Source: JAJDIA01 sp031555145 (lineage in GTDB: Bacteria; Bacteroidota; Bacteroidia; Bacteroidales; Tannerellaceae). From it: a DNA stretch of 64,000 nucleotides. The translations under genes were made by a program, and so were the position numbers. Of the stretch, positions 8,167 through 17,635 are shown piece after piece. The DNA is taken from positions 1 through 64,000 of the forward strand of contig JAVBUR010000043.1 of the NCBI GenBank assembly GCA_031555145.1, given 5' to 3'. The notes under the pieces are model-generated. The model saw only the letters and a program-made list of their open reading frames with translations, was not told the origin of the DNA and searched no databases. Numbering within the stretch: the stretch's first letter is position 1; every line of letters starts with the position of its first letter.

Positions 8167-11100
8167 ATGAAAAAAAACACTTTGTTATTCTTTACAACTA
8201 AAGATTCACACTTTAAAGAATTATTTAGAATTATGAGGATATCCACATTCCTTCTGTTTGTCTGTACATTCCAGCTATTGGCCATTCATACAGACGCACA
8301 AAATGTGATCGTCAAAATAGGAACGAACACGTTATCTGTAGCAGAACTTATCCGGGAGATCGAAAAACAAACCGATTATCTGGTTGTCTACAGGAACCGT
8401 GAAGTGAATACGGAACGGACGATCCGTGTAAATGATCAATCAGCCGAAGTCTCCGCCTTCCTGCAATCCGCATTTGCGAATACGGATATCAATTACGAAA
8501 TTCAGAATAAATATATTTTGTTATCCCGTAAAGATTTGGCATCCGGCCCATCTTTACCCCAAAACGGCCGTACCGTAAAAGGCACCATCATTGATGAACG
8601 GGGCGAAGCAGTAATCGGCGCCAATGTGGTGGAAAAAGGAACGACCAACGGGGTGATAACAGATATAGATGGAAAGTTCTCTATTCCGATTTCCGAAAAT
8701 GCAATCTTACAAATATCGTATCTCGGATATATCAATCAGGAGATTCCTACTCGGAATCACACCTCTTTACAAATTGTGTTAAAAGAAGATTTGCAAACTT
8801 TAGAAGATATTGTAGTTATCGGTTACGGCGTTGTAAAGAAAAAAGACCTGACAGGTGCCGTATCACAAATTCGCTCGGAAGAAATTTTAAAGACAAACAG
8901 TACCACGTTAGCCACAGCTTTACAGGGACAGATCCCCGCTGATGTCGGTAGTGCATGGAAGCCGGGATCGAATCCTACCATTGAGATACGAGGAATCAGT
9001 TCTATCACAGGGTCAAACGATCCTTTATGGGTGGTAAATGGAATACCTATGCAGAGCTCGAGTGTCAATCTGAATCCGAATGATATTGAATCCATAGATA
9101 TATTAAAAGACGCTTCAGCTTCTGCTATTTACGGAGCCCGTGGTTCTAATGGGGTTATTATCGTGACAACAAAACAGGCAACGGTCGGAGAAACCCAGAT
9201 TAAAGCCAGTTATAGCGGATGGGTAGGATTAGAGAAACTCAGCAACAGTCCTGATTTGATGTCTGTTAATGAGTACGTAGACTACAAGCGTACCGCTTTA
9301 CAGAATGCGGGAAGAGATTATTCCGATGAGGCTATTTTTGATGCAGTTGAACGGGAATCATTGAAAAACGGAAACTCTACCGACTGGTATGATTTGGTTT
9401 GGGGTGGAGAGGCGTTCTCTACCAATCACAATATAAGCATCAATGCCTCAGGAGCAAAGAATGCGTCTATGCTTTCCTTATCTTATCTGGATCAGGGATC
9501 ATTGATTGAAACAGCAGGATATAAAAGATACAACATTAATTTCAGTAATACGTATGAGTTTTCTAAAAGGCTGAAGTTCACCTCTGCTCTCTTAGGTTCT
9601 TACTCTAAGAATGATAATTTTCACGCCTATGTAAGACATGCGTATTACCTGAATCCACTTGGGGTTCCTTACGATGAAGAAGGTAATCTTAATCTATATA
9701 GTAATCCTAATGAAGTGCTAATCACCAATCCTTTGGCAGAGATACGCAACAATAAAAACACGACGGAACAATACGGATTTATCGGTTCGGTCGCAATGGA
9801 CTGGAACATTTGGGATGAATTGAAGTATAAGTTCTCTGCGGGGATAGACTTTACCACCGCTACTAATGGAATATATGAAGGAAGCCAGACACGCGACAGA
9901 AGCGGGGGTGCCCATGCTGCAAGTTACGAGAGCCGTAAACGGTTATCCACTATCATAGATAATGTGTTGTCATACAATAAGCAGTTCAATAATATGCACC
10001 AAATAGGACTTATGGCTGGTTTCAATATGGAAACATACCAGGCTGAATCGGTTTACCTGAAAGGAACGGATATGCTTTTTGACGGACTGTACTACAATCT
10101 GGAGTCGGCAGCAACAGTATTAAACAAAAACACTAAATTATCCGAATGGGGCATCATGTCTTTTATGGGACGCTTCAATTATACATTACTGGATCGGTAT
10201 TTAGTCACTTTCACTTATCGTTATGATGGGTCATCACGTTTGTCAGAAGAAAACAAATGGGCCGGATTCCCTTCCGTGTCTGTCGCATGGAGATTGACAG
10301 AAGAGCCTTTTATGGCGCAGATGAAAGCCACTTTCCTTGATAATTTAAAATTGCGTCTTTCATGGGGGAATACAGGGAATACCAACGCCGATCCCTATGG
10401 TACGTTAGGCCGTTTATCAACAACTTACTATTCCTGGGATGAAGCATCTGCGATGGGTACTGTTCCTACAGGTGTCCCTAACCCTGATTTGAAATGGGAA
10501 AAGACGGAAGAATATAATATCGGTATAGATTTTGGCCTGTTTAATTCTCGCCTGACAGGGGTCATCGATTTATACAATCGTAAAACAAAAGATTTGATCC
10601 TCTCGCGTAATTTACCGGCAACTTCCGGATATACTACCATCACACAAAATATCGGAAGTACGAGAAACAAAGGGATTGAGCTTTCTTTAAATGGTGATAT
10701 TATAAGACAAAAAGAGTTCAGATGGAATATGGGACTCTCGTTCTTCAAAAATAAGAATGAGATCCTGGATCTGTTCGGGGATAAAAAGGATGATGTGGGA
10801 TCAAGCCGTTTTATTGGCCACCCCATACGTGTTAATTATTTGTTGGATTATATCGGCGTATGGCAGGAAAACGAAACCGATCTGGCCGCAGTATATGGAG
10901 CAAAACCAGGTTATCCCAAATATCGCGATATCTATAATAAAGATGATGCTTCGCCATCTATAAGTTTGAATGACGACCGTTATATTATCAGCAAAGAACC
11001 TTCATGGATAGGAGGTTTGAATACGACGGTTACCTATAAAGGCTTCGACCTTTATCTGAACTTTAATACCCGCCAAGGAGAAAAACAATTGTCGGATGTA

Positions 11101-11457
11101 CACCGGGTCAGCTTAGACGAAGTGAGATATAACAGTTTCAGAGGAAATTACTGGACTGCAGAAAATAAGTCAATGACAGATCCCGCTCCGGCTGTTACCA
11201 GTACATATAAAGATTTTGGGAGTAGTGATTACTTTGTAAAAGATGTTTCTTTCGTACGCTTATCCAATGTTTCATTCGGATATACATTGCCTTCCGACTT
11301 TATTAAAAAGCTAAAAATGGAAAATGCGAAAATATACATAAACATCAGCAACCCATACGTTTGGACAAACTATAAAGGGCAGGATCCGGAAGTAATTCAC
11401 CGAGAGAGTTATCCAGCGACTACCTCCTATCAGTTAGGTGTCAATCTTAATTTCTAA
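8167..11457 (+). CDS. SusC/RagA-type TonB-dependent outer-membrane transporter with STN signalling domain (PUL1)
   Basis: 1096 residues. An N-terminal extension precedes the hydrophobic signal core (about 24-44). An STN domain follows (about 50-122), then a carboxypeptidase-regulatory-like beta domain (TVKGTIIDERGEAVIGANVV), the TonB plug (WVVNGIP, LKDASASAIYGARGSNGVII) and a C-terminal barrel ending in LNF. It imports the PUL glycan across the outer membrane. The STN domain couples loading to the FecR/sigma pair encoded just upstream. susD follows after 18 bases. Confidence 0.96.
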   Translation: MKKNTLLFFTTKDSHFKELFRIMRISTFLLFVCTFQLLAIHTDAQNVIVKIGTNTLSVAELIREIEKQTDYLVVYRNREVNTERTIRVNDQSAEVSAFLQSAFANTDINYEIQNKYILLSRKDLASGPSLPQNGRTVKGTIIDERGEAVIGANVVEKGTTNGVITDIDGKFSIPISENAILQISYLGYINQEIPTRNHTSLQIVLKEDLQTLEDIVVIGYGVVKKKDLTGAVSQIRSEEILKTNSTTLATALQGQIPADVGSAWKPGSNPTIEIRGISSITGSNDPLWVVNGIPMQSSSVNLNPNDIESIDILKDASASAIYGARGSNGVIIVTTKQATVGETQIKASYSGWVGLEKLSNSPDLMSVNEYVDYKRTALQNAGRDYSDEAIFDAVERESLKNGNSTDWYDLVWGGEAFSTNHNISINASGAKNASMLSLSYLDQGSLIETAGYKRYNINFSNTYEFSKRLKFTSALLGSYSKNDNFHAYVRHAYYLNPLGVPYDEEGNLNLYSNPNEVLITNPLAEIRNNKNTTEQYGFIGSVAMDWNIWDELKYKFSAGIDFTTATNGIYEGSQTRDRSGGAHAASYESRKRLSTIIDNVLSYNKQFNNMHQIGLMAGFNMETYQAESVYLKGTDMLFDGLYYNLESAATVLNKNTKLSEWGIMSFMGRFNYTLLDRYLVTFTYRYDGSSRLSEENKWAGFPSVSVAWRLTEEPFMAQMKATFLDNLKLRLSWGNTGNTNADPYGTLGRLSTTYYSWDEASAMGTVPTGVPNPDLKWEKTEEYNIGIDFGLFNSRLTGVIDLYNRKTKDLILSRNLPATSGYTTITQNIGSTRNKGIELSLNGDIIRQKEFRWNMGLSFFKNKNEILDLFGDKKDDVGSSRFIGHPIRVNYLLDYIGVWQENETDLAAVYGAKPGYPKYRDIYNKDDASPSISLNDDRYIISKEPSWIGGLNTTVTYKGFDLYLNFNTRQGEKQLSDVHRVSLDEVRYNSFRGNYWTAENKSMTDPAPAVTSTYKDFGSSDYFVKDVSFVRLSNVSFGYTLPSDFIKKLKMENAKIYINISNPYVWTNYKGQDPEVIHRESYPATTSYQLGVNLNF

Positions 11458-11475
11458 TTATAAAAATACTACACA

Positions 11476-13077
11476 ATGAAAAAGATATTTTTATCCTTTC
11501 TAATTATTTGTTTATCCTTTTCAGGATGCGACATTTTAGAAGAAGATCCACAAACAATACTGACTCCAAAGGGATATTACAATACAAAAACAGGTATTGA
11601 GTCATTAGTCAATGCCTGCTATGCCAGATTGCGTGCGTTTTCGGCATCTGATGTCCCGCTCTTGCGTCTGACCGAACAGGGAACCGACATATTTGAAGCA
11701 GGACAAGATGGTTCAATCAGTTTTGATCAATACACCATATCACTCACTGCCAGTGAATTATCATCAGTATGGCAAAATTGCTATATTGGCATAAACGCAT
11801 GTAATACAGTGACCCAATCAATTGGTTCAGTAATAGATATGTCTGACTCCGAGAAGAATGTACGCGAAGCAGAAGCGCGTTTCCTCAGAGCTTATATGTA
11901 TTATCATTTAATCATGCAGTTTGGTGATGTCCATCTGACGCTTGAACCAACAGAAGGTGTTGAAACAGAAGCAAACCGTACCCCTGTGGCACAGATTCTG
12001 GATGAAGCTATTTACCCTGATTTGCGTTATGCCATCGAACATCTGCCATCTACCCAATCCGACTACGGACGTATTGATGCGTTTGGCGCGAAATTCTTCC
12101 TTTCCTATGTTTTGCTTTCTGATATCAGAGCAAGTAAAGTGCAGTTTGACGAAGCGGCTAAATTAGCTGTAAGTGTTATCAATGAGTCAAAATACGCCTT
12201 GCAACCAACTCGTGCTCTTGTTTTCGACCAAGATAATGATATGAATAACGAGATTATTTGGAGTCTGCAATTTTCTGTAGATGAATCTCTAAGGGAAAAT
12301 GGGAATCAGACACATCTTTATTTTGTCCCCCGATACCAAAATGTGTCTGGAATGACACGCGTTGTTGAATATGGGCGTGCATATACCCGGTTTAAGCCTA
12401 CAAAATTTATGTGTGAATTGTATAATGAGTCAATTGACTCTCGCTATCAGGCTTATTGGCGGGATACATGGTATGCTGTGTTGGAAACCGGGAAACTGGC
12501 TATTGGCGACACCGCTTTATATTTACCTCCTAAAGCATGGAATAAAGAACAAATAAACACAAAAGCCTATACGGTTTACAATCCTGAATTCAGCGAAAAC
12601 CTGGGAACAGGATATTTTAGAACCGATTTGCAGGTCTTTTGGCACATGAGAAAGTTTGATGATGTTAAACGACCTACAATGAATGAAGCCAAAGGCACCC
12701 GTGACTGGGTTTGCTTCAGAGTGGCAGAAGCGTATCTTTTAGCCGGAGAGGCCTATTTCAGAACTGGGGACAATGAAAATGCCCTGAAATATATCAATCT
12801 CTTGCGCCGAAATGCAGCAGTTCCAGGAAAAGAAGATGCCATGGAAATCAGGAACGCCGACTTATCTATTGATTTTATTCTGGATGAGCGCGCTCGTGAA
12901 CTTTGCGGAGAAGGGAAACGCTGGTATGATTTGAAGCGGTTAGGTAAACTGTTGGAAAGGGCAAAGGCGCATAATCCAAAGGCCAGTAATATGAAGGAAC
13001 ATCATCTATTACGTCCAATACCTCAAAGCCAGATTGACAGATGCTCTAATGAATATCCACAGAATCCAGGGTGGTAA
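11476..13077 (+). CDS. SusD/RagB-family surface glycan-binding lipoprotein (PUL1)
   Basis: 533 residues with a type II signal peptide (lipobox LSFSGC, Cys about 18). The N-terminal helical TPR-like repeats and SusD signatures are clear (EAEARFLRAYMYYHLIMQFG; RVAEAYLLAGEAYFRTGDNE; LDERARELCGEGKRWYDLKR; LLRPIPQSQ). It forms the lid on the SusC barrel and binds the oligosaccharide at the cell surface. It pairs with the SusC 18 bases upstream. The glycan cannot be read from the sequence, but the downstream GH76 suggests an alpha-1,6-mannoside. Confidence 0.95.
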   Translation: MKKIFLSFLIICLSFSGCDILEEDPQTILTPKGYYNTKTGIESLVNACYARLRAFSASDVPLLRLTEQGTDIFEAGQDGSISFDQYTISLTASELSSVWQNCYIGINACNTVTQSIGSVIDMSDSEKNVREAEARFLRAYMYYHLIMQFGDVHLTLEPTEGVETEANRTPVAQILDEAIYPDLRYAIEHLPSTQSDYGRIDAFGAKFFLSYVLLSDIRASKVQFDEAAKLAVSVINESKYALQPTRALVFDQDNDMNNEIIWSLQFSVDESLRENGNQTHLYFVPRYQNVSGMTRVVEYGRAYTRFKPTKFMCELYNESIDSRYQAYWRDTWYAVLETGKLAIGDTALYLPPKAWNKEQINTKAYTVYNPEFSENLGTGYFRTDLQVFWHMRKFDDVKRPTMNEAKGTRDWVCFRVAEAYLLAGEAYFRTGDNENALKYINLLRRNAAVPGKEDAMEIRNADLSIDFILDERARELCGEGKRWYDLKRLGKLLERAKAHNPKASNMKEHHLLRPIPQSQIDRCSNEYPQNPGW

Positions 13078-13080
13078 TAA

Positions 13081-13218
13081 ATGATAAATAATACCTATTT
13101 TTGTAGTATACTTGAAACAAGTAGAAAAAAGACCGTCAATACTACCTTGATCGAGAAAAAAGAGTCGGTGATTTTCATGGGCAAGCTCCGGTTCTATGGT
13201 GCGCAGCAGCTTTGTTAA
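13081..13218 (+). CDS. Possible 45-aa ORF immediately after susD (doubtful)
   Basis: ATG at 13081, three bases after the susD stop, opens 45 codons to TAA at 13218. The C-terminal half reads SVIFMGKLRFYGAQQLC and is not recognised. It has no signal peptide or membrane segment. It could be a translated small protein, a relic of a disrupted gene, or chance. The spacing to susD and the open frame through a 258-bp gap are the only support. Confidence 0.2.
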   Translation: MINNTYFCSILETSRKKTVNTTLIEKKESVIFMGKLRFYGAQQLC

Positions 13219-13244
13219 ATAGCAATTAGCTAAATAAGCCAGAG

Positions 13245-13280
13245 AGGAGTCAAAGGAACTTTCTGATTCCTTTGACTCCT
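13245..13280 (+). other. 14-bp perfect inverted repeat in the susD-SGNH gap
   Basis: AGGAGTCAAAGGAA / TTCCTTTGACTCCT (13245-13258 with 13267-13280) has an 8-nt loop. The sequence after it is AAAGTATTAA, with no T-run, so it looks more like an RNA stabiliser or attenuator than a strong terminator. It would separate susCD from the downstream enzyme genes. Confidence 0.5.
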
Positions 13281-13335
13281 AAAGTATTAAACAGACAAAA
13301 TAAAGACTAGCAAGTAACTATTAAATAAAAAGATC

Positions 13336-14106
13336 ATGAAAGATTCCAGAAGAGATTTTCTAAAGAAAAGTATGTTCGCCGGTGCCGGTGCTTTATTCAT
13401 TCCGGAACTAGCAAAAGCAGTTGTACAGGGACAAACAGCGGCCAATGCCCAAAAAATCATATTGAAGAAAGATGCGGTAATCATGATGCAGGGAGATTCG
13501 ATTACGGATGCAGGAAGAGATAAAGCAAACAATATTGCTAACTCTATGCCAATGCTCGGAAGCGGGTATAGCCTGTTTGTTGCCAGTCAGTTGCTTTCAA
13601 CTCATGCATCTAAACAATTGAAAATCTATAATCGGGGGGTTAGTGGGAATAAGGTATTCCAGCTTCGTGAACGTTGGGAAGCCGAATGCCTGGGTTTCTT
13701 CCCTGATGTAATAAGTATCCTGATTGGCGTGAATGACTATTGGCATACGCTCAGCCACGGATATAAAGGTACCGCGGAAGTGTATGAAAATGACTATCGT
13801 GATCTGCTCAGGTATACCAAGGAGAAACTACCAAATGTCCGGTTCGTTATATGTGAACCTTTTACCGTGAAAGGTGGATCGGCGATTGATGAACCCCGTT
13901 GGTACCCTATGTTTGATGAATATCGAAAAATAGCCAAAAAACTGGCAAGCGAGTTCAATGCCATATTTGTTCCTTTTCAGGAAGGTTTTGATGCGGCGAT
14001 GAAACAGGCTCCTGCCCGTTATTGGAGTAATGACGGAGTACATCCGGATCTGCCCGGTCGCCAATTGATGGCTGAGATTTGGCTTGAGGCAACAGGGCTT
14101 AAATAA
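13336..14106 (+). CDS. Tat-type exported SGNH/GDSL hydrolase (PUL1 esterase)
   Basis: 256 residues. The N-terminus has a twin-arginine motif (SRRDFLKK, residues 4-11) and a hydrophobic core. The SGNH blocks are intact: block I GDSITDAG with nucleophile S55, block II with NRGVSGNK, block III GVNDYW, and block V DGVHPDLPG with D233 and H236. These enzymes remove acetyl or other acyl groups from sugars, so it is inferred to de-esterify the PUL substrate in the periplasm. Tat export implies it is secreted folded. It precedes the unassigned lipoprotein gene by 22 bases. Confidence 0.9.
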   Translation: MKDSRRDFLKKSMFAGAGALFIPELAKAVVQGQTAANAQKIILKKDAVIMMQGDSITDAGRDKANNIANSMPMLGSGYSLFVASQLLSTHASKQLKIYNRGVSGNKVFQLRERWEAECLGFFPDVISILIGVNDYWHTLSHGYKGTAEVYENDYRDLLRYTKEKLPNVRFVICEPFTVKGGSAIDEPRWYPMFDEYRKIAKKLASEFNAIFVPFQEGFDAAMKQAPARYWSNDGVHPDLPGRQLMAEIWLEATGLK

Positions 14107-14128
14107 CAACTACCTAAAATAGCATACG

Positions 14129-15853
14129 ATGAGGACATGGATAAAAGTAATAAGCATTTTACTAGTTGCCGTTTTTACCGGATGTAAAGAAGGTGATTCG
14201 CAAGTAAGAGGTTGGATTATCCTGTCCGACAATATGGAAAATGCGGTCACTACAATTAAAGCAGCCCGGGAGTATGAGATCAATCACATCCAACTCTCGC
14301 ACCATATTGTACACGATCTGATGGAAGTCAGGAAAGAACCTGTCCGGCGTCAGGTAAACGAACTCACCTGTTTAGCCCATCAGGAAGGTATCCGGGATGT
14401 CCTGGTCTGGGATCATAGCTTCTATAAGCTTGATTATTATCCCGATCAATTCAAAACAGGCCCCGGCGGAACCCTCGATTTAGATAATCCCTTGTTTTGG
14501 GAATGGTATAAACAAGATTACAGGGAGATGCTGGATCTTGTTCCCGAAATCGACGGCTTGATCCTTACCTTTATCGAGACCGGTGCGTATGCGGAAAAAC
14601 AATATTCTGCACAGATGCAAACGAACGAAGAAAAACTGGCTGCAGTGGTGAATGCCCTTGCCGAAATAGTCATCGGCGAACGGAAGAAACAGTTATATAT
14701 ACGCACCTTTGCCTATACGGAAGCCGAATACCGGAATACCATCGGATGCCTCAATCATATAAAGAATGAGGAAGTGGTTCTGATGATGAAAGAAACACCT
14801 CATGATTTCTTTCTGACACATCCCAATGATGCTTTTATTGGAAAGATTGACCGGCCGACCATCGTCGAATTCGATACCGGAAACGAATTTAACGGGCAGG
14901 GCATTATTGCCAATACATGGCCGGAATATGTCATGAAGCGTTGGAAAGACTTCCTGAAACGCCCGAATGTAGTGGGATATGTGGCCCGGACCGACCGCTA
15001 TGGTACGACCAAGGTGGTGGGTACAGCCAATGAAATCTTACTGCATGCCTTGAAACGAACAACAGAGAACCCTGAAATCACGCCTGATCAGGTATACGAC
15101 GAGTTTATCACTGCCCGTTATGGTGAAAAGGCGCTGATCCCGGTGAAAAGGGCCTTCGGAAAGGCATACGAGATCGTGTCGTCGTCTCTTTATACGTTAG
15201 GGACGAATATAGCCAATCATTCCGCACTCAATTACGACCCATACAGTTCGAGTTATAGCCGGCATGTTTCCGGCAAATGGCTCACCCCCCCGGTGGTTTT
15301 TGTAGAACACGGTATCAACAAGGAGTTTCATTACTGGAAAGATATAGTTAACCACCTTGCACCTGCACGGTTCAAAACGGAGAATTCGCTTCTGGCGACA
15401 GAAGTAAAATACGTTTTGAACCAGCACTGGGTAGAGCCTGTGGAACGAATGGACAGTGTATATCTGAATTACATTGTCACAGAAAAACAATACAGCGTGC
15501 ATCTGGCTTCTGAAGCATTATCGGATATTGAACAAGCGAAAGAAGTACTAAGCCTTTCAGACTATGAAGAACTCTATCAACTGTTTAAAAGGACGTATCT
15601 GACGGCCCAACTTCACGAAGCAGTAGCAACAGCCTACTATGGTTCCCGTGTGTATGCAAGGGGAACGCCTTATCGGTACAACGGCCTGGACAGTCAACTC
15701 TTTTCCGCTTTAGAAAGGATTGATACGATCACAGACGTAATGAAATCGATGAAAGGAACCTTTCCGATCGGCCAATGGAATTGGTTGGAAGATGCCGATA
15801 TGGCCTCCTCCGAAAAAGAACGTATCTACAAAGTGACACAATCTTCTCATTAG
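14129..15853 (+). CDS. Lipoprotein of unassigned family, faintly alpha-glucuronidase (GH67)-like
   Basis: 574 residues with a signal peptide and lipobox (VAVFTGC, Cys about 19). The N-terminal half reads like alternating beta/alpha units of a TIM barrel with acidic strand ends (HLVWDHS-type, PEIDGLILTFIETG). Near residue 250 the stretch PTIVEFDTGNEFNGQGIIAN followed by a tryptophan-rich helix recalls the ITQEY.GQ segment of GH67 alpha-glucuronidases. The C-terminal half is helical. I do not recognise it as a named family with confidence. It lies between an esterase and GH76 in PUL1 and stops one base before the longer GH76 frame, so a glycoside-processing role is the natural inference. Confidence 0.55.
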   Translation: MRTWIKVISILLVAVFTGCKEGDSQVRGWIILSDNMENAVTTIKAAREYEINHIQLSHHIVHDLMEVRKEPVRRQVNELTCLAHQEGIRDVLVWDHSFYKLDYYPDQFKTGPGGTLDLDNPLFWEWYKQDYREMLDLVPEIDGLILTFIETGAYAEKQYSAQMQTNEEKLAAVVNALAEIVIGERKKQLYIRTFAYTEAEYRNTIGCLNHIKNEEVVLMMKETPHDFFLTHPNDAFIGKIDRPTIVEFDTGNEFNGQGIIANTWPEYVMKRWKDFLKRPNVVGYVARTDRYGTTKVVGTANEILLHALKRTTENPEITPDQVYDEFITARYGEKALIPVKRAFGKAYEIVSSSLYTLGTNIANHSALNYDPYSSSYSRHVSGKWLTPPVVFVEHGINKEFHYWKDIVNHLAPARFKTENSLLATEVKYVLNQHWVEPVERMDSVYLNYIVTEKQYSVHLASEALSDIEQAKEVLSLSDYEELYQLFKRTYLTAQLHEAVATAYYGSRVYARGTPYRYNGLDSQLFSALERIDTITDVMKSMKGTFPIGQWNWLEDADMASSEKERIYKVTQSSH

Positions 15854-15902
15854 TTTGAGCAGTATGTATTATCTTTGGTCTTTCACACCAGGAAGTAATC
15901 AA

Positions 15903-17096
15903 ATGAAAAGGATCTTATTACTTATGCTTGCAGTTAGCTTTTGCTTACCCGTGCAAGCGGAGGAGGCAGACAAAAAAAGTACTGATTGGAATCAAATAGC
16001 CAACGGGATGGTACAGGCATTGATCAACCATTTTTGGGGCGCTCATTTTGAAGGATACCCTGACCGGTATTACTTCAATTACGAAAGTGACCTCGCTAAT
16101 ATGACCACCAACCACTACTGGCCGCAGGCCCATGCCATGGATGTGATTGTGGACGCCTATAAACGGACATCCCGGAAACAGTATCTCAACTTCTACCCGC
16201 TTTGGTGGAAAGGGGCTCCCGCATACAACTTTTCAGGAAAAGAGATTGACCCCTGGTGGAATGAATTTGTCGACGATATGGAATGGATGGTGCTGGCTCA
16301 ACTGCGGATGTATGAGACCACGCAGCGCGAAGAATATTTCCTGAAAGCCAAACAGATGTACAATGATTGGATCTGGCCTACCTGGGGGCCGGAGAAGGAA
16401 GAACCCTGGAAAGGGGGTATCACCTGGAAAACCGACGTCAATAAATCGAAGAATGCCTGCTCCAACGGACCGGCAGCCATTATTGCAGCACGCATCTATA
16501 CAATGTATGACGAAATCATTGATCCGGGAAAGAAGCCAAAAGAAGCCTATCTGCAGGAAGCAATCAAAATTTACACCTGGTTAAGAGACAATCTATATGA
16601 AGCTAAAACCGGAAAGGTATGCGATAATATGAATGCGAAAGGGATAATCAGTCCAGCCGTCTATACCTACAATCAGGGTACATTTATCGGAGCAGCCCAT
16701 GAGTTGTATAAAATTACCGGCGACAAACACTATCTCGAAGAAGCGATGAATGCCGCTAATTATGTGATCGATCAGATGTCGAACAATAAGGGCGTATTAA
16801 GTGATGCCACTTCCGGCGACGGTGGTTTATTCCACGGCATCTTCTTCCGTTATTTTGTCAAACTGATTAATGATCCCGATGTAAACGATAGCGCACGTAA
16901 GAAATTCCACCATTATATTACCCAATGCGCTACCGTGATGGCTGAAAACGGAATAAACAAAGAAAGTATGCTCTATGGGGGAAGATGGTGGTCGGCTCCC
17001 ACCTCCACCCAAGGAGTAGGCCTCACCCCGCACCTTTCAGGATGTATGCTAATGGAGGCCATGTGCATACTGAAACCGTTACCTACAAAACCATAA
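15903..17096 (+). CDS. GH76-family alpha-1,6-mannanase-type glycoside hydrolase (PUL1)
   Basis: The (alpha/alpha)6-barrel features of GH76 are visible: the catalytic Asp pair in FVDDMEWMVLAQLR, plus WPQAHAMDV, KNACSNGPAAIIAARIY, YTYNQGTFIGAAHELY and the late tryptophan-rich WWSAPTSTQGVGL. GH76 enzymes cleave internal alpha-1,6-mannosidic links, as in fungal mannan backbones or bacterial lipomannans. I start at ATG 15903 (MKRILLLMLAVSFCLPVQAEE), a clean signal peptide. A 16-residue longer frame from 15855 would bury it. The protein is then 397 residues and probably periplasmic. A terminator follows. Confidence 0.88.
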   Translation: MKRILLLMLAVSFCLPVQAEEADKKSTDWNQIANGMVQALINHFWGAHFEGYPDRYYFNYESDLANMTTNHYWPQAHAMDVIVDAYKRTSRKQYLNFYPLWWKGAPAYNFSGKEIDPWWNEFVDDMEWMVLAQLRMYETTQREEYFLKAKQMYNDWIWPTWGPEKEEPWKGGITWKTDVNKSKNACSNGPAAIIAARIYTMYDEIIDPGKKPKEAYLQEAIKIYTWLRDNLYEAKTGKVCDNMNAKGIISPAVYTYNQGTFIGAAHELYKITGDKHYLEEAMNAANYVIDQMSNNKGVLSDATSGDGGLFHGIFFRYFVKLINDPDVNDSARKKFHHYITQCATVMAENGINKESMLYGGRWWSAPTSTQGVGLTPHLSGCMLMEAMCILKPLPTKP

Positions 17097-17100
17097 TAGC

Positions 17101-17136
17101 AAGAGGGCTGTGTCACTTTATGAACACAGCCCTCTT
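17101..17136 (+). terminator. Rho-independent terminator ending PUL1
   Basis: AAGAGGGCTGTGT / ACACAGCCCTCTT (13 bp, 10-nt loop), followed by TTTATT. The reverse orientation is also workable, so it may serve the convergent 17162 gene. Confidence 0.9.
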
Positions 17137-17161
17137 TTTATTCGTGTGAAATAGCCGGATC

Positions 17162-17635
17162 TTATTTTACCGGAATACGTAATTCTACGATCCAGGGGGC
17201 ATCCGCATCCTGCGTATCGCCGGCACAACTGACATACAGTTCATAATGATCCCGCATATCATGTCCATACCCTTTCTCATTGAATGTAGCGTATGCTTGT
17301 TGCCAGGCTTCGCCATACTCAGCCATGGTCACTTCTACCTGCATCACAAAATACTTGCCTCCGCTGATCGTATAGTGTTTCATGCCTTCGCCGGGTTCCA
17401 CTCCGGAAATATTTTCCAGACAGGCTTCCGAGCGCAATTTTTCAACCGGAGTGTGCATTGGATCGTCATGATAGACACCTGCCATCCGGGGGGAGGCCGG
17501 CCATAAGTTGTTTGCACCGGCCCAGGCGGCAAGTTGTTCGAATGCACCGGCAATACCTGCATAGGCACCGATATGTGTAATGGCAACCGTCTTTATCGGT
17601 TCAAGCTGTTTAAGCTCTGTACTAAGAATCTTCAT
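17162..17635 (-). CDS. GyrI-like / AraC effector-binding domain protein
   Basis: 157 residues with the SOUL/GyrI-like small-molecule-binding fold: the opening ELKQLEPIKTVAITHIGAYA, the middle YHDDP...SEACL and a final WIVELRIPV strand. Stand-alone members of this family bind small hydrophobic ligands or act as hydrolases. Its ATG overlaps the stop of the YafY-type regulator by 4 bases (ATGA), so the two are translationally coupled. It could buffer or detoxify the ligand sensed by that regulator (inference). Confidence 0.85.
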   Translation of the reverse strand: MKILSTELKQLEPIKTVAITHIGAYAGIAGAFEQLAAWAGANNLWPASPRMAGVYHDDPMHTPVEKLRSEACLENISGVEPGEGMKHYTISGGKYFVMQVEVTMAEYGEAWQQAYATFNEKGYGHDMRDHYELYVSCAGDTQDADAPWIVELRIPVK

